The notes under the pieces were generated by a model. The model was not told where the DNA came from. It made no database searches and was given only the letters and a program-made list of their open reading frames with translations. A stretch of 64,000 nucleotides of DNA from Mytilus trossulus (lineage: Eukaryota > Mollusca > Bivalvia > Mytilida > Mytilidae): the NCBI RefSeq assembly GCF_036588685.1, contig NC_086378.1:33767578-33831577 (forward strand). The letters run 5' to 3'. Shown piece by piece: positions 31,105-47,381 of the stretch. The position numbers and the translations under genes are program-made. Numbering within the stretch: position 1 is the first letter of the stretch; every line of letters starts with the position of its first letter.

Positions 31105-32236
31105 ACCAATATTTTTCAAAAAGAGTCTAAAATTGTTGTACATCTTAGTAATACTTTATTCCCCATACATAATTGAAAAAAATATATTCTACTACATAAC
31201 AAATAAAAAATGTCTAAAATATAAATGTCCCTTCTTCCGTGATTCTTCTTTTCTTCTCTCTCTAACGCATCCCATTTAAGTACAGTTCTTATAGCATAAC
31301 ACTAAGTCTAGTAACTTTTTCAGTCTTCTTCATCAGAACATTTATTGTCGTACTTTCTGACTCTTTGAACCCACAAGTAGCTCAGTTAAATCATATAATG
31401 TTTGTCGGGGGGAAAAAAAACCACTGATAGTATTTATATTTAATACTAGTCTGCTCTCTTCTTTCTCTCTCTTGGTTATTGATGCGAGCATGCTTAGATT
31501 CATCTGAGAAGGTGTGTGGTTTTTTTTTATTATTATAATTATTTATAGTTTTTGTTAACATTATCTCTTTCGTCAACACTTTTATATATGATATGTACTT
31601 TCCATTCTTTTCCTTTTTCCATTTTTTTCAGCATCTCTCTCTCTGTCTTTCTGTCTTTATTTAGTTATTGTTTGTGTATTAAAGATGTGGAATTGATGTA
31701 AGCACACCGACAATCAGACAATGTGACAAATGTGCCCAGCCCAAATGAAAATCATACCACATCTTCTTTTTTTATATTAAATATACATAAATATGACATA
31801 ATACAACAATAAAGAAACTCAGCCGATCCGCACAATGTCATGTCGGGAATGTGTAATTCCATTTGTTTCTGTTTTTTTATTTTTATTTCGCTTTGTTTGT
31901 GTTATAACTGCATTTTATTTTTATTTTTTCCTGTTTTTATTTTTCGTTCCTTTCCTTAATGTTTCTGCATGTATTTTGACCTTTTTTCATTATTATTATT
32001 TTTCTTCTTCAGATTTATCATATTGAAACCGTGACACTAATTTACTATTGTTGAGCTATGAGGGATGATCAGAAACTGTAATTATGAATGAAAAAAGGGG
32101 GCATTTTTACTGTCAGCTTGGGTTGAGCAGTTTTTCAGTAAAAAATGGATTGAAAACTGTCAAAGTCCCTTACAAATCAGTCCAATCAGATTTAAGATAT
32201 GCGGACCAATCAACGCCAGCTTTATGTAAGTGGTGA

Positions 32237-32752
<516 letters not shown>

Positions 32753-32781
32753 GAAGTGTGATTTTTTCACCAAAACATAAC

Positions 32782-32797
32782 GGCCCTTTTCAGGGCC
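32782..32797 (+). promoter_or_regulatory. Histone 3' stem-loop (H3, unit 7)
   Basis: Identical hairpin 29 nt past the stop. Confidence 0.95.
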
Positions 32798-34469
32798 ACC
32801 AATATTTTTCAAAAAGAATCTATAAATTGTTGTACATGAAAATTAGAAACATAGCCGAACCCCTCTTTTCCCCATCTCTCTCTCTCTCTTTTATTTCTTC
32901 TTGTTGAATCCATCTATATGCAAAGCAATACATAGACAAAAAATAAATTTTATGATATATATATACACACAAGTCTCATCACAAAAAAAAGGGGGGTGTT
33001 TGTTTATCATGGTACATGTATGTCCTTGTGTGTAGAATATTAAATAGTACATTATATAAAAAAAGATCAACATATAAATGTTTCTATCTGTACTTCTGTT
33101 CTTTTCTTTTCTTCGCTTGTTTTGTCTTGTCTTCTTTTGATGTATTATTTACACCAGTAGTCTAGACCAAAGAAAGAGAACCACCAACTGGCCAAAATAT
33201 AACCTTTTTTTTTAAGTTAGAGTTTAAATATCTTGTATAATTCATTAATTTGAATATTTCTTTTAGAAAAGCTGATATTACAGGGTACTTTTATCAAAAA
33301 TTTAGAGCTCTTTTTCAGTCAGAATTGTAAAGAATTTTTTTATCATGTATGTAGTAATATATTTTGTCCACTTTAGAGTCTTGTCTTGCTGCTAGTTAAC
33401 AAAATCATGAAATTTCTATTTAAATTAATATAATTTCGGTACGGGTCCAAGTAGTCCCCACAAAATTTCAATGTAGGAAGTCCATGTAAGCATATATCTT
33501 GCACTTATAAGCTTTTTTATATGATAAAAAGTGGTTTTCAGACTTATTATAAACTTTTCTGGCTAAAAGAAGTCTTCAGAATAGTAAGTACATGTGTGCG
33601 CATTAACATTTTTATTGGATTGGCTGATGAAATTGTCATCGTCATACTGTGGATAAATATAGAATGGCGTTTAAAAATAAAATTGAAAGGAAGATGCACA
33701 CATAAGAAGTTTTACCCGCAGTCAGGGGCATCTCTTTTCTTCACTGTAATACCTAGAAAAAAAAATCTTTAATAGTAATAACAGTAACAGTTTTATTCAT
33801 ACATTCTCCCATTTATGATCTGAAGTACCTGCAGCAGATCGTTGATGGATGGCAAGCACAGCTTTGACAGATGATGTTGAGTTATGAAAGACAGGTAGAA
33901 AACTGCAAGCATGTAAAATCCTGTGATGTATCCAATTTCTGGATACATCAAATAGACAAATAGATAACCAGTATTCCTAGATATGTCTGTGAGGTTTATT
34001 TTTTCCCCAACTAAATTCCATTCCATTAAGTTGAAATGTGTATTGTCATTGAATGAAAATGTCTGTTCAGAGAAAGCAAATAATTATCTTTATAATTTTG
34101 ACTGTCTAAAGTGATTTTCATTTATCATTTATTTATCATACTATTCTATCTTAAAATGAAAACTTTTCAACATTTTGGAACTTTTTTTGTCTCCTTCAGT
34201 CATTTTTATTCCGATTGAAATAATAGTTTTTTCTTAAAAATTTACTGTCTGATATGAATTATTATATTTTTCAGACCTAGAATGAAAAAGTGGATTGAAA
34301 GTGTACACAGTTTAAGGCAGTACAGAGTTACCTCCCGGAATAAAACAACGTAAGCCAATCAGACAACAGTTAACTGAAAATGTGTGATACTTCTTTTACG
34401 GCCGCGTTGGTGATATATAAAGAGTCGCTGTTAGACGGAAAGTATTATTTAACTAATCACCACAAATAG

Positions 34470-34787
<318 letters not shown>

Positions 34788-34813
34788 ACAGCCACCCAGC
34801 TAATATCAACAAC

Positions 34814-34829
34814 GGCCCTTTTCAGGGCC
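34814..34829 (+). promoter_or_regulatory. Histone 3' stem-loop (H4, unit 8)
   Basis: Identical hairpin 26 nt past the stop. Confidence 0.95.
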
Positions 34830-35595
34830 ACCAACATTTTTCAAAAAGAATCTTAGATTTGTTGTACATCGTTTTAAACAAAATCTTGAAATCAAAGCTT
34901 GCTCCCACTTCTATTCTTTTCTCTAATGTTCATGAATTTTTCAACCGTTTTTCTTGTTTTCCCTGATCCTGATCCGCAACTATTTTCTCTCTCTCGTTAT
35001 ACCCCCCCCCCCCCCCTTTTTTTTTTTAAATATCTGGCTTTCTTTTTAATTAACTTCCTTACTCTTACTCTTGTATTTATTTGAGAATTTATATTTCTGA
35101 AGGTTTATGAATACGTTCAAAGATCAAGTCCGTGCATTTGCCTACATGAAGAGAGAAAATTTCAAAACAAAATGCACGGACTTTTACACACAAAATCTGT
35201 AGATTCTGTTATATTCAATTATAGAGGTTTTTTTTGCGTGGTTTAAGATTAGGTAATGTTCTTGTTTCCGTGTAAAATAATTCTCGCAATATTTTTTTTC
35301 TCTCGAAAAGCAAAAGAAATCGTAAATTTATCAACTCTATTAATTGGAATGAAAGCACTGTTTTGTTCTTCATGATTTATGTATTTACGCTTTGTAGTTT
35401 TGACAGACAAATTAAATGCTACAGAATGAGTGAAATACACGTATATTTGTTATACAGATAGAAAGAAGAGAAAAGTAACCATATACTATTGAAATAGTTT
35501 GAAAGTGGTTATAGCTGGGGTTGGGATTTATAGCTTTGTTTAGAAGTTTGACATTGATGTACAACAAATGTAAATTCTTTTTGAAAAATGTTGGT

Positions 35596-35611
35596 GGCCC
35601 TGAAAAGGGCC
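35596..35611 (-). promoter_or_regulatory. Histone 3' stem-loop (H2B, unit 8)
   Basis: Identical hairpin 28 nt past the stop. Confidence 0.95.
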
Positions 35612-35639
35612 GTTTGTGAAGTTATAAACTTCAGACTGT

Positions 35640-36014
35640 TTACTTGCTGCTGGTGTATTTAGTGACGGCTTTGGTACCTTCACTGACAGCGTGCTTGGCC
35701 AATTCTCCGGGTAAGAGAAGACGGACAGCGGTCTGGATCTCCCGGGATGTGATGGTAGATCTTTTGTTGTAGTGTGCCAATCGGGAAGCCTCTGCTGCGA
35801 TTCTCTCGAAGATATCGTTGACGAAGCTGTTCATGATGGACATTGCCTTTGAGGACACTCCGGTGTCGGGGTGAACTTGTCTCAAGACTTTGTAGATGTA
35901 GATAGCATAGGATTCACGTCTCTTCCTCCTCCTTTTCTTATCACCGCCGGGTCTGGCAGTCTTTGCCTTGGTGACGGCCTTCTTGGCTCCTTTAGTTCCT
36001 ACTTTGGGTGGCAT
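35640..36014 (-). CDS. H2B: Histone H2B, unit 8
   Basis: 124 codons, identical protein. Confidence 0.99.
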   Translation of the reverse strand: MPPKVGTKGAKKAVTKAKTARPGGDKKRRRKRRESYAIYIYKVLRQVHPDTGVSSKAMSIMNSFVNDIFERIAAEASRLAHYNKRSTITSREIQTAVRLLLPGELAKHAVSEGTKAVTKYTSSK

Positions 36015-36284
36015 GTTACTGGTTTGATAATCAAATAAGTAATGGTGAAAAATTATTTTCAATTTGTTTATATACTGGGCAAAACGGATTGAAAGATTTT
36101 ATTAAACGCGAACCTCGGAGAGAGCACCCATAACATGTTGAATGTTCGGTAGCCTAACTGCTCGCAGAGAGCTTCGTTCTGATTGGTGTATAATAAAAAC
36201 ATCGTTCAATCCGTTTAGTGGGTATATAAGCTAAATTTTGAAGAAAAATTGTATCACTTTACTCAGTGTCGATCAACCAAATAG

Positions 36285-36668
<384 letters not shown>

Positions 36669-36701
36669 AAAGTGGATATATCGGATTACTCACTTAACAA
36701 C

Positions 36702-36717
36702 GGCCCTTTTCAGGGCC
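36702..36717 (+). promoter_or_regulatory. Histone 3' stem-loop (H2A, unit 8)
   Basis: Identical hairpin 33 nt past the stop. Confidence 0.95.
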
Positions 36718-37849
36718 ACCAATATTTTTCAAAAAGAGTCTAAAATTGTTGTACATCTTAGTAATACTTTATTCCCCATACATAATTGAAAAAAATATAT
36801 TCTACTACATAACAAATAAAAAATGTCTAAAATATAAATGTCCCTTCTTCCGTGATTCTTCTTTTCTTCTCTCTCTAACGCATCCCATTTAAGTACAGTT
36901 CTTATAGCATAACACTAAGTCTAGTAACTTTTTCAGTCTTCTTCATCAGAACATTTATTGTCGTACTTTCTGACTCTTTGAACCCACAAGTAGCTCAGTT
37001 AAATCATATAATGTTTGTCGGGGGGAAAAAAAACCACTGATAGTATTTATATTTAATACTAGTCTGCTCTCTTCTTTCTCTCTCTTGGTTATTGATGCGA
37101 GCATGCTTAGATTCATCTGAGAAGGTGTGTGGTTTTTTTTTATTATTATAATTATTTATAGTTTTTGTTAACATTATCTCTTTCGTCAACACTTTTATAT
37201 ATGATATGTACTTTCCATTCTTTTCCTTTTTCCATTTTTTTCAGCATCTCTCTCTCTGTCTTTCTGTCTTTATTTAGTTATTGTTTGTGTATTAAAGATG
37301 TGGAATTGATGTAAGCACACCGACAATCAGACAATGTGACAAATGTGCCCAGCCCAAATGAAAATCATACCACATCTTCTTTTTTTATATTAAATATACA
37401 TAAATATGACATAATACAACAATAAAGAAACTCAGCCGATCCGCACAATGTCATGTCGGGAATGTGTAATTCCATTTGTTTCTGTTTTTTTATTTTTATT
37501 TCGCTTTGTTTGTGTTATAACTGCATTTTATTTTTATTTTTTCCTGTTTTTATTTTTCGTTCCTTTCCTTAATGTTTCTGCATGTATTTTGACCTTTTTT
37601 CATTATTATTATTTTTCTTCTTCAGATTTATCATATTGAAACCGTGACACTAATTTACTATTGTTGAGCTATGAGGGATGATCAGAAACTGTAATTATGA
37701 ATGAAAAAAGGGGGCATTTTTACTGTCAGCTTGGGTTGAGCAGTTTTTCAGTAAAAAATGGATTGAAAACTGTCAAAGTCCCTTACAAATCAGTCCAATC
37801 AGATTTAAGATATGCGGACCAATCAACGCCAGCTTTATGTAAGTGGTGA

Positions 37850-38365
<516 letters not shown>

Positions 38366-38394
38366 GAAGTGTGATTTTTTCACCAAAACATAAC

Positions 38395-38410
38395 GGCCCT
38401 TTTCAGGGCC
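38395..38410 (+). promoter_or_regulatory. Histone 3' stem-loop (H3, unit 8)
   Basis: Identical hairpin 29 nt past the stop. Confidence 0.95.
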
Positions 38411-38922
38411 ACCAATATTTTTCAAAAAGAATCTATAAATTGTTGTACATGAAAATTAGAAACATAGCCGAACCCCTCTTTTCCCCATCTCTCTCTCTCT
38501 CTTTTATTTCTTCTTGTTGAATCCATCTATATGCAAAGCAATACATAGACAAAAAATAAATTTTATGATATATATATACACACAAGTCTCATCACAAAAA
38601 AAAGGGGGGTGTTTGTTTATCATGGTACATGTATGTCCTTGTGTGTAGAATATTAAATAGTACATTATATAAAAAAAGATCAACATATAAATGTTTCTAT
38701 CTGTACTTCTGTTCTTTTCTTTTCTTCGCTTGTTTTGTCTTGTCTTCTTTTGATGTATTATTTACACCAGTAGTCTAGACCAAAGAAAGAGAACCACCAA
38801 CTGGCCAAAATATAACCTTTTTTTTTAAGTTAGAGTTTAAATATCTTGTATAATTCATTAATTTGAATATTTCTTTTAGAAAAGCTGATATTACAGGGTA
38901 CTTTTATCAAAAATTTAGAGCT

Positions 38923-39022
38923 NNNNNNNNNNNNNNNNNNNNNNNNNNNNNNNNNNNNNNNNNNNNNNNNNNNNNNNNNNNNNNNNNNNNNNNNNNNNNN
39001 NNNNNNNNNNNNNNNNNNNNNN
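38923..39022. other. Assembly gap 2 (100 N)
   Basis: Joins an H3-H4 spacer to the interior of an H2B with the same orientation on both sides. Measured on unit 7 to unit 8 (33309 to 35664), continuous sequence would need about 2.35 kb here, including a whole H4 gene, its stem-loop, the H4-H2B spacer and the last 7 codons of H2B. The 100 Ns are therefore not to scale. Confidence 0.97.
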
Positions 39023-39373
39023 GACGGCTTTGGTACCTTCACTGACAGCGTGCTTGGCCAATTCTCCGGGTAAGAGAAGACGGACAGCGGTCTGGATCTC
39101 CCGGGATGTGATGGTAGATCTTTTGTTGTAGTGTGCCAATCGGGAAGCCTCTGCTGCGATTCTCTCGAAGATATCGTTGACGAAGCTGTTCATGATGGAC
39201 ATTGCCTTTGAGGACACTCCGGTGTCGGGGTGAACTTGTCTCAAGACTTTGTAGATGTAGATAGCATAGGATTCACGTCTCTTCCTCCTCCTTTTCTTAT
39301 CACCGCCGGGTCTGGCAGTCTTTGCCTTGGTGACGGCCTTCTTGGCTCCTTTAGTTCCTACTTTGGGTGGCAT
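39023..39373 (-). CDS. H2B: Histone H2B, 3' end cut by gap 2
   Basis: 117 of 124 codons are present, from the normal ATG to GTKAV. The last seven residues (TKYTSSK), the stop and the stem-loop fall in the Ns. What is present is identical to the other copies, so a real truncation is unlikely. Confidence 0.96.
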
Positions 39374-39643
39374 GTTACTGGTTTGATAATCAAATAAGTA
39401 ATGGTGAAAAATTATTTTCAATTTGTTTATATACTGGGCAAAACGGATTGAAAGATTTTATTAAACGCGAACCTCGGAGAGAGCACCCATAACATGTTGA
39501 ATGTTCGGTAGCCTAACTGCTCGCAGAGAGCTTCGTTCTGATTGGTGTATAATAAAAACATCGTTCAATCCGTTTAGTGGGTATATAAGCTAAATTTTGA
39601 AGAAAAATTGTATCACTTTACTCAGTGTCGATCAACCAAATAG

Positions 39644-40027
<384 letters not shown>

Positions 40028-40060
40028 AAAGTGGATATATCGGATTACTCACTTAACAAC

Positions 40061-40076
40061 GGCCCTTTTCAGGGCC
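40061..40076 (+). promoter_or_regulatory. Histone 3' stem-loop (H2A, unit 9)
   Basis: Identical hairpin 33 nt past the stop. Confidence 0.95.
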
Positions 40077-41208
40077 ACCAATATTTTTCAAAAAGAGTCT
40101 AAAATTGTTGTACATCTTAGTAATACTTTATTCCCCATACATAATTGAAAAAAATATATTCTACTACATAACAAATAAAAAATGTCTAAAATATAAATGT
40201 CCCTTCTTCCGTGATTCTTCTTTTCTTCTCTCTCTAACGCATCCCATTTAAGTACAGTTCTTATAGCATAACACTAAGTCTAGTAACTTTTTCAGTCTTC
40301 TTCATCAGAACATTTATTGTCGTACTTTCTGACTCTTTGAACCCACAAGTAGCTCAGTTAAATCATATAATGTTTGTCGGGGGGAAAAAAAACCACTGAT
40401 AGTATTTATATTTAATACTAGTCTGCTCTCTTCTTTCTCTCTCTTGGTTATTGATGCGAGCATGCTTAGATTCATCTGAGAAGGTGTGTGGTTTTTTTTT
40501 ATTATTATAATTATTTATAGTTTTTGTTAACATTATCTCTTTCGTCAACACTTTTATATATGATATGTACTTTCCATTCTTTTCCTTTTTCCATTTTTTT
40601 CAGCATCTCTCTCTCTGTCTTTCTGTCTTTATTTAGTTATTGTTTGTGTATTAAAGATGTGGAATTGATGTAAGCACACCGACAATCAGACAATGTGACA
40701 AATGTGCCCAGCCCAAATGAAAATCATACCACATCTTCTTTTTTTATATTAAATATACATAAATATGACATAATACAACAATAAAGAAACTCAGCCGATC
40801 CGCACAATGTCATGTCGGGAATGTGTAATTCCATTTGTTTCTGTTTTTTTATTTTTATTTCGCTTTGTTTGTGTTATAACTGCATTTTATTTTTATTTTT
40901 TCCTGTTTTTATTTTTCGTTCCTTTCCTTAATGTTTCTGCATGTATTTTGACCTTTTTTCATTATTATTATTTTTCTTCTTCAGATTTATCATATTGAAA
41001 CCGTGACACTAATTTACTATTGTTGAGCTATGAGGGATGATCAGAAACTGTAATTATGAATGAAAAAAGGGGGCATTTTTACTGTCAGCTTGGGTTGAGC
41101 AGTTTTTCAGTAAAAAATGGATTGAAAACTGTCAAAGTCCCTTACAAATCAGTCCAATCAGATTTAAGATATGCGGACCAATCAACGCCAGCTTTATGTA
41201 AGTGGTGA

Positions 41209-41724
<516 letters not shown>

Positions 41725-41753
41725 GAAGTGTGATTTTTTCACCAAAACATAAC

Positions 41754-41769
41754 GGCCCTTTTCAGGGCC
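41754..41769 (+). promoter_or_regulatory. Histone 3' stem-loop (H3, unit 9)
   Basis: Identical hairpin 29 nt past the stop. Confidence 0.95.
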
Positions 41770-43440
41770 ACCAATATTTTTCAAAAAGAATCTATAAATT
41801 GTTGTACATGAAAATTAGAAACATAGCCGAACCCCTCTTTTCCCCATCTCTCTCTCTCTCTTTTATTTCTTCTTGTTGAATCCATCTATATGCAAAGCAA
41901 TACATAGACAAAAAATAAATTTTATGATATATATATACACACAAGTCTCATCACAAAAAAAAGGGGGGGTGTTTGTTTATCATGGTACATGTATGTCCTT
42001 GTGTGTAGAATATTAAATAGTACATTATATAAAAAAAGATCAACATATAAATGTTTCTATCTGTACTTCTGTTCTTTTCTTTTCTTCGCTTGTTTTGTCT
42101 TGTCTTCTTTTGATGTATTATTTACACCAGTAGTCTAGACCAAAGAAAGAGAACCACCAACTGGCCAAAATATAACCTTTTTTTTTAAGTTAGAGTTTAA
42201 ATATCTTGTATAATTCATTAATTTGAATATTTCTTTTAGAAAAGCTGATATTACAGGGTACTTTTATCAAAAATTTAGAGCTCTTTTTCAGTCAGAATTG
42301 TAAAGAATTTTTTTATCATGTATGTAGTAATATATTTTGTCCACTTTAGAGTCTTGTCTTGCTGCTAGTTAACAAAATCATGAAATTTCTATTTAAATTA
42401 TATAATTTCGGTACGGGTCCAAGTAGTCCCCACAAAATTTCAATGTAGGAAGTCCATGTAAGCATATATCTTGCACTTATAAGCTTTTTTATATGATAAA
42501 AAGTGGTTTTCAGACTTATTATAAACTTTTCTGGCTAAAAGAAGTCTTCAGAATAGTAAGTACATGTGTGCGCATTAACATTTTTATTGGATTGGCTGAT
42601 GAAATTGTCATCGTCATACTGTGGATAAATATAGAATGGCGTTTAAAAATAAAATTGAAAGGAAGATGCACACATAAGAAGTTTTACCCGCAGTCAGGGG
42701 CATCTCTTTTCTTCACTGTAATACCTAGAAAAAAAAATCTTTAATAGTAATAACAGTAACAGTTTTATTCATACATTCTCCCATTTATGATCTGAAGTAC
42801 CTGCAGCAGATCGTTGATGGATGGCAAGCACAGCTTTGACAGATGATGTTGAGTTATGAAAGACAGGTAGAAAACTGCAAGCATGTAAAATCCTGTGATG
42901 TATCCAATTTCTGGATACATCAAATAGACAAATAGATAACCAGTATTCCTAGATATGTCTGTGAGGTTTATTTTTTCCCCAACTAAATTCCATTCCATTA
43001 AGTTGAAATGTGTATTGTCATTGAATGAAAATGTCTGTTCAGAGAAAGCAAATAATTATCTTTATAATTTTGACTGTCTAAAGTGATTTTCATTTATCAT
43101 TTATTTATCATACTATTCTATCTTAAAATGAAAACTTTTCAACATTTGGAACTTTTTTTGTCTCCTTCAGTCATTTTTATTCCGATTGAAATAATAGTTT
43201 TTTCTTAAAAATTTACTGTCTGATATGAATTATTATATTTTTCAGACCTAGAATGAAAAAGTGGATTGAAAGTGTACACAGTTTAAGGCAGTACAGAGTT
43301 ACCTCCCGGAATAAAACAACGTAAGCCAATCAGACAACAGTTAACTGAAAATGTGTGATACTTCTTTTACGGCCGCGTTGGTGATATATAAAGAGTCGCT
43401 GTTAGACGGAAAGTATTATTTAACTAATCACCACAAATAG

Positions 43441-43758
<318 letters not shown>

Positions 43759-43784
43759 ACAGCCACCCAGCTAATATCAACAAC

Positions 43785-43800
43785 GGCCCTTTTCAGGGCC
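43785..43800 (+). promoter_or_regulatory. Histone 3' stem-loop (H4, unit 10)
   Basis: Identical hairpin 26 nt past the stop. Confidence 0.95.
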
Positions 43801-44566
43801 ACCAACATTTTTCAAAAAGAATCTTAGATTTGTTGTACATCGTTTTAAACAAAATCTTGAAATCAAAGCTTGCTCCCACTTCTATTCTTTTCTCTAATGT
43901 TCATGAATTTTTCAACCGTTTTTCTTGTTTTCCCTGATCCTGATCCGCAACTATTTTCTCTCTCTCGTTATACCCCCCCCCCCCCCCTTTTTTTTTTTAA
44001 ATATCTGGCTTTCTTTTTAATTAACTTCCTTACTCTTACTCTTGTATTTATTTGAGAATTTATATTTCTGAAGGTTTATGAATACGTTCAAAGATCAAGT
44101 CCGTGCATTTGCCTACATGAAGAGAGAAAATTTCAAAACAAAATGCACGGACTTTTACACACAAAATCTGTAGATTCTGTTATATTCAATTATAGAGGTT
44201 TTTTTTGCGTGGTTTAAGATTAGGTAATGTTCTTGTTTCCGTGTAAAATAATTCTCGCAATATTTTTTTTCTCTCGAAAAGCAAAAGAAATCGTAAATTT
44301 ATCAACTCTATTAATTGGAATGAAAGCACTGTTTTGTTCTTCATGATTTATGTATTTACGCTTTGTAGTTTTGACAGACAAATTAAATGCTACAGAATGA
44401 GTGAAATACACGTATATTTGTTATACAGATAGAAAGAAGAGAAAAGTAACCATATACTATTGAAATAGTTTGAAAGTGGTTATAGCTGGGGTTGGGATTT
44501 ATAGCTTTGTTTAGAAGTTTGACATTGATGTACAACAAATGTAAATTCTTTTTGAAAAATGTTGGT

Positions 44567-44582
44567 GGCCCTGAAAAGGGCC
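44567..44582 (-). promoter_or_regulatory. Histone 3' stem-loop (H2B, unit 10)
   Basis: Identical hairpin 28 nt past the stop. Confidence 0.95.
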
Positions 44583-44610
44583 GTTTGTGAAGTTATAAAC
44601 TTCAGACTGT

Positions 44611-44985
44611 TTACTTGCTGCTGGTGTATTTAGTGACGGCTTTGGTACCTTCACTGACAGCGTGCTTGGCCAATTCTCCGGGTAAGAGAAGACGGACAGC
44701 GGTCTGGATCTCCCGGGATGTGATGGTAGATCTTTTGTTGTAGTGTGCCAATCGGGAAGCCTCTGCTGCGATTCTCTCGAAGATATCGTTGACGAAGCTG
44801 TTCATGATGGACATTGCCTTTGAGGACACTCCGGTGTCGGGGTGAACTTGTCTCAAGACTTTGTAGATGTAGATAGCATAGGATTCACGTCTCTTCCTCC
44901 TCCTTTTCTTATCACCGCCGGGTCTGGCAGTCTTTGCCTTGGTGACGGCCTTCTTGGCTCCTTTAGTTCCTACTTTGGGTGGCAT
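44611..44985 (-). CDS. H2B: Histone H2B, unit 10
   Basis: 124 codons, identical protein. Confidence 0.99.
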   Translation of the reverse strand: MPPKVGTKGAKKAVTKAKTARPGGDKKRRRKRRESYAIYIYKVLRQVHPDTGVSSKAMSIMNSFVNDIFERIAAEASRLAHYNKRSTITSREIQTAVRLLLPGELAKHAVSEGTKAVTKYTSSK

Positions 44986-45255
44986 GTTACTGGTTTGATA
45001 ATCAAATAAGTAATGGTGAAAAATTATTTTCAATTTGTTTATATACTGGGCAAAACGGATTGAAAGATTTTATTAAACGCGAACCTCGGAGAGAGCACCC
45101 ATAACATGTTGAATGTTCGGTAGCCTAACTGCTCGCAGAGAGCTTCGTTCTGATTGGTGTATAATAAAAACATCGTTCAATCCGTTTAGTGGGTATATAA
45201 GCTAAATTTTGAAGAAAAATTGTATCACTTTACTCAGTGTCGATCAACCAAATAG

Positions 45256-45639
<384 letters not shown>

Positions 45640-45672
45640 AAAGTGGATATATCGGATTACTCACTTAACAAC

Positions 45673-45688
45673 GGCCCTTTTCAGGGCC
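45673..45688 (+). promoter_or_regulatory. Histone 3' stem-loop (H2A, unit 10)
   Basis: Identical hairpin 33 nt past the stop. Confidence 0.95.
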
Positions 45689-46820
45689 ACCAATATTTTT
45701 CAAAAAGAGTCTAAAATTGTTGTACATCTTAGTAATACTTTATTCCCCATACATAATTGAAAAAAATATATTCTACTACATAACAAATAAAAAATGTCTA
45801 AAATATAAATGTCCCTTCTTCCGTGATTCTTCTTTTCTTCTCTCTCTAACGCATCCCATTTAAGTACAGTTCTTATAGCATAACACTAAGTCTAGTAACT
45901 TTTTCAGTCTTCTTCATCAGAACATTTATTGTCGTACTTTCTGACTCTTTGAACCCACAAGTAGCTCAGTTAAATCATATAATGTTTGTCGGGGGGAAAA
46001 AAAACCACTGATAGTATTTATATTTAATACTAGTCTGCTCTCTTCTTTCTCTCTCTTGGTTATTGATGCGAGCATGCTTAGATTCATCTGAGAAGGTGTG
46101 TGGTTTTTTTTTATTATTATAATTATTTATAGTTTTTGTTAACATTATCTCTTTCGTCAACACTTTTATATATGATATGTACTTTCCATTCTTTTCCTTT
46201 TTCCATTTTTTTCAGCATCTCTCTCTCTGTCTTTCTGTCTTTATTTAGTTATTGTTTGTGTATTAAAGATGTGGAATTGATGTAAGCACACCGACAATCA
46301 GACAATGTGACAAATGTGCCCAGCCCAAATGAAAATCATACCACATCTTCTTTTTTTATATTAAATATACATAAATATGACATAATACAACAATAAAGAA
46401 ACTCAGCCGATCCGCACAATGTCATGTCGGGAATGTGTAATTCCATTTGTTTCTGTTTTTTTATTTTTATTTCGCTTTGTTTGTGTTATAACTGCATTTT
46501 ATTTTTATTTTTTCCTGTTTTTATTTTTCGTTCCTTTCCTTAATGTTTCTGCATGTATTTTGACCTTTTTTCATTATTATTATTTTTCTTCTTCAGATTT
46601 ATCATATTGAAACCGTGACACTAATTTACTATTGTTGAGCTATGAGGGATGATCAGAAACTGTAATTATGAATGAAAAAAGGGGGCATTTTTACTGTCAG
46701 CTTGGGTTGAGCAGTTTTTCAGTAAAAAATGGATTGAAAACTGTCAAAGTCCCTTACAAATCAGTCCAATCAGATTTAAGATATGCGGACCAATCAACGC
46801 CAGCTTTATGTAAGTGGTGA

Positions 46821-47336
<516 letters not shown>

Positions 47337-47365
47337 GAAGTGTGATTTTTTCACCAAAACATAAC

Positions 47366-47381
47366 GGCCCTTTTCAGGGCC
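47366..47381 (+). promoter_or_regulatory. Histone 3' stem-loop (H3, unit 10)
   Basis: Identical hairpin 29 nt past the stop. Confidence 0.95.

Noticed and set aside
34899-35084. 61-codon frame in the H4-H2B spacer, seen in units 8, 10 and 11 only
   Set aside because: It exists only where the C tract is 15 long and disappears with 16, so it is a by-product of tract length.
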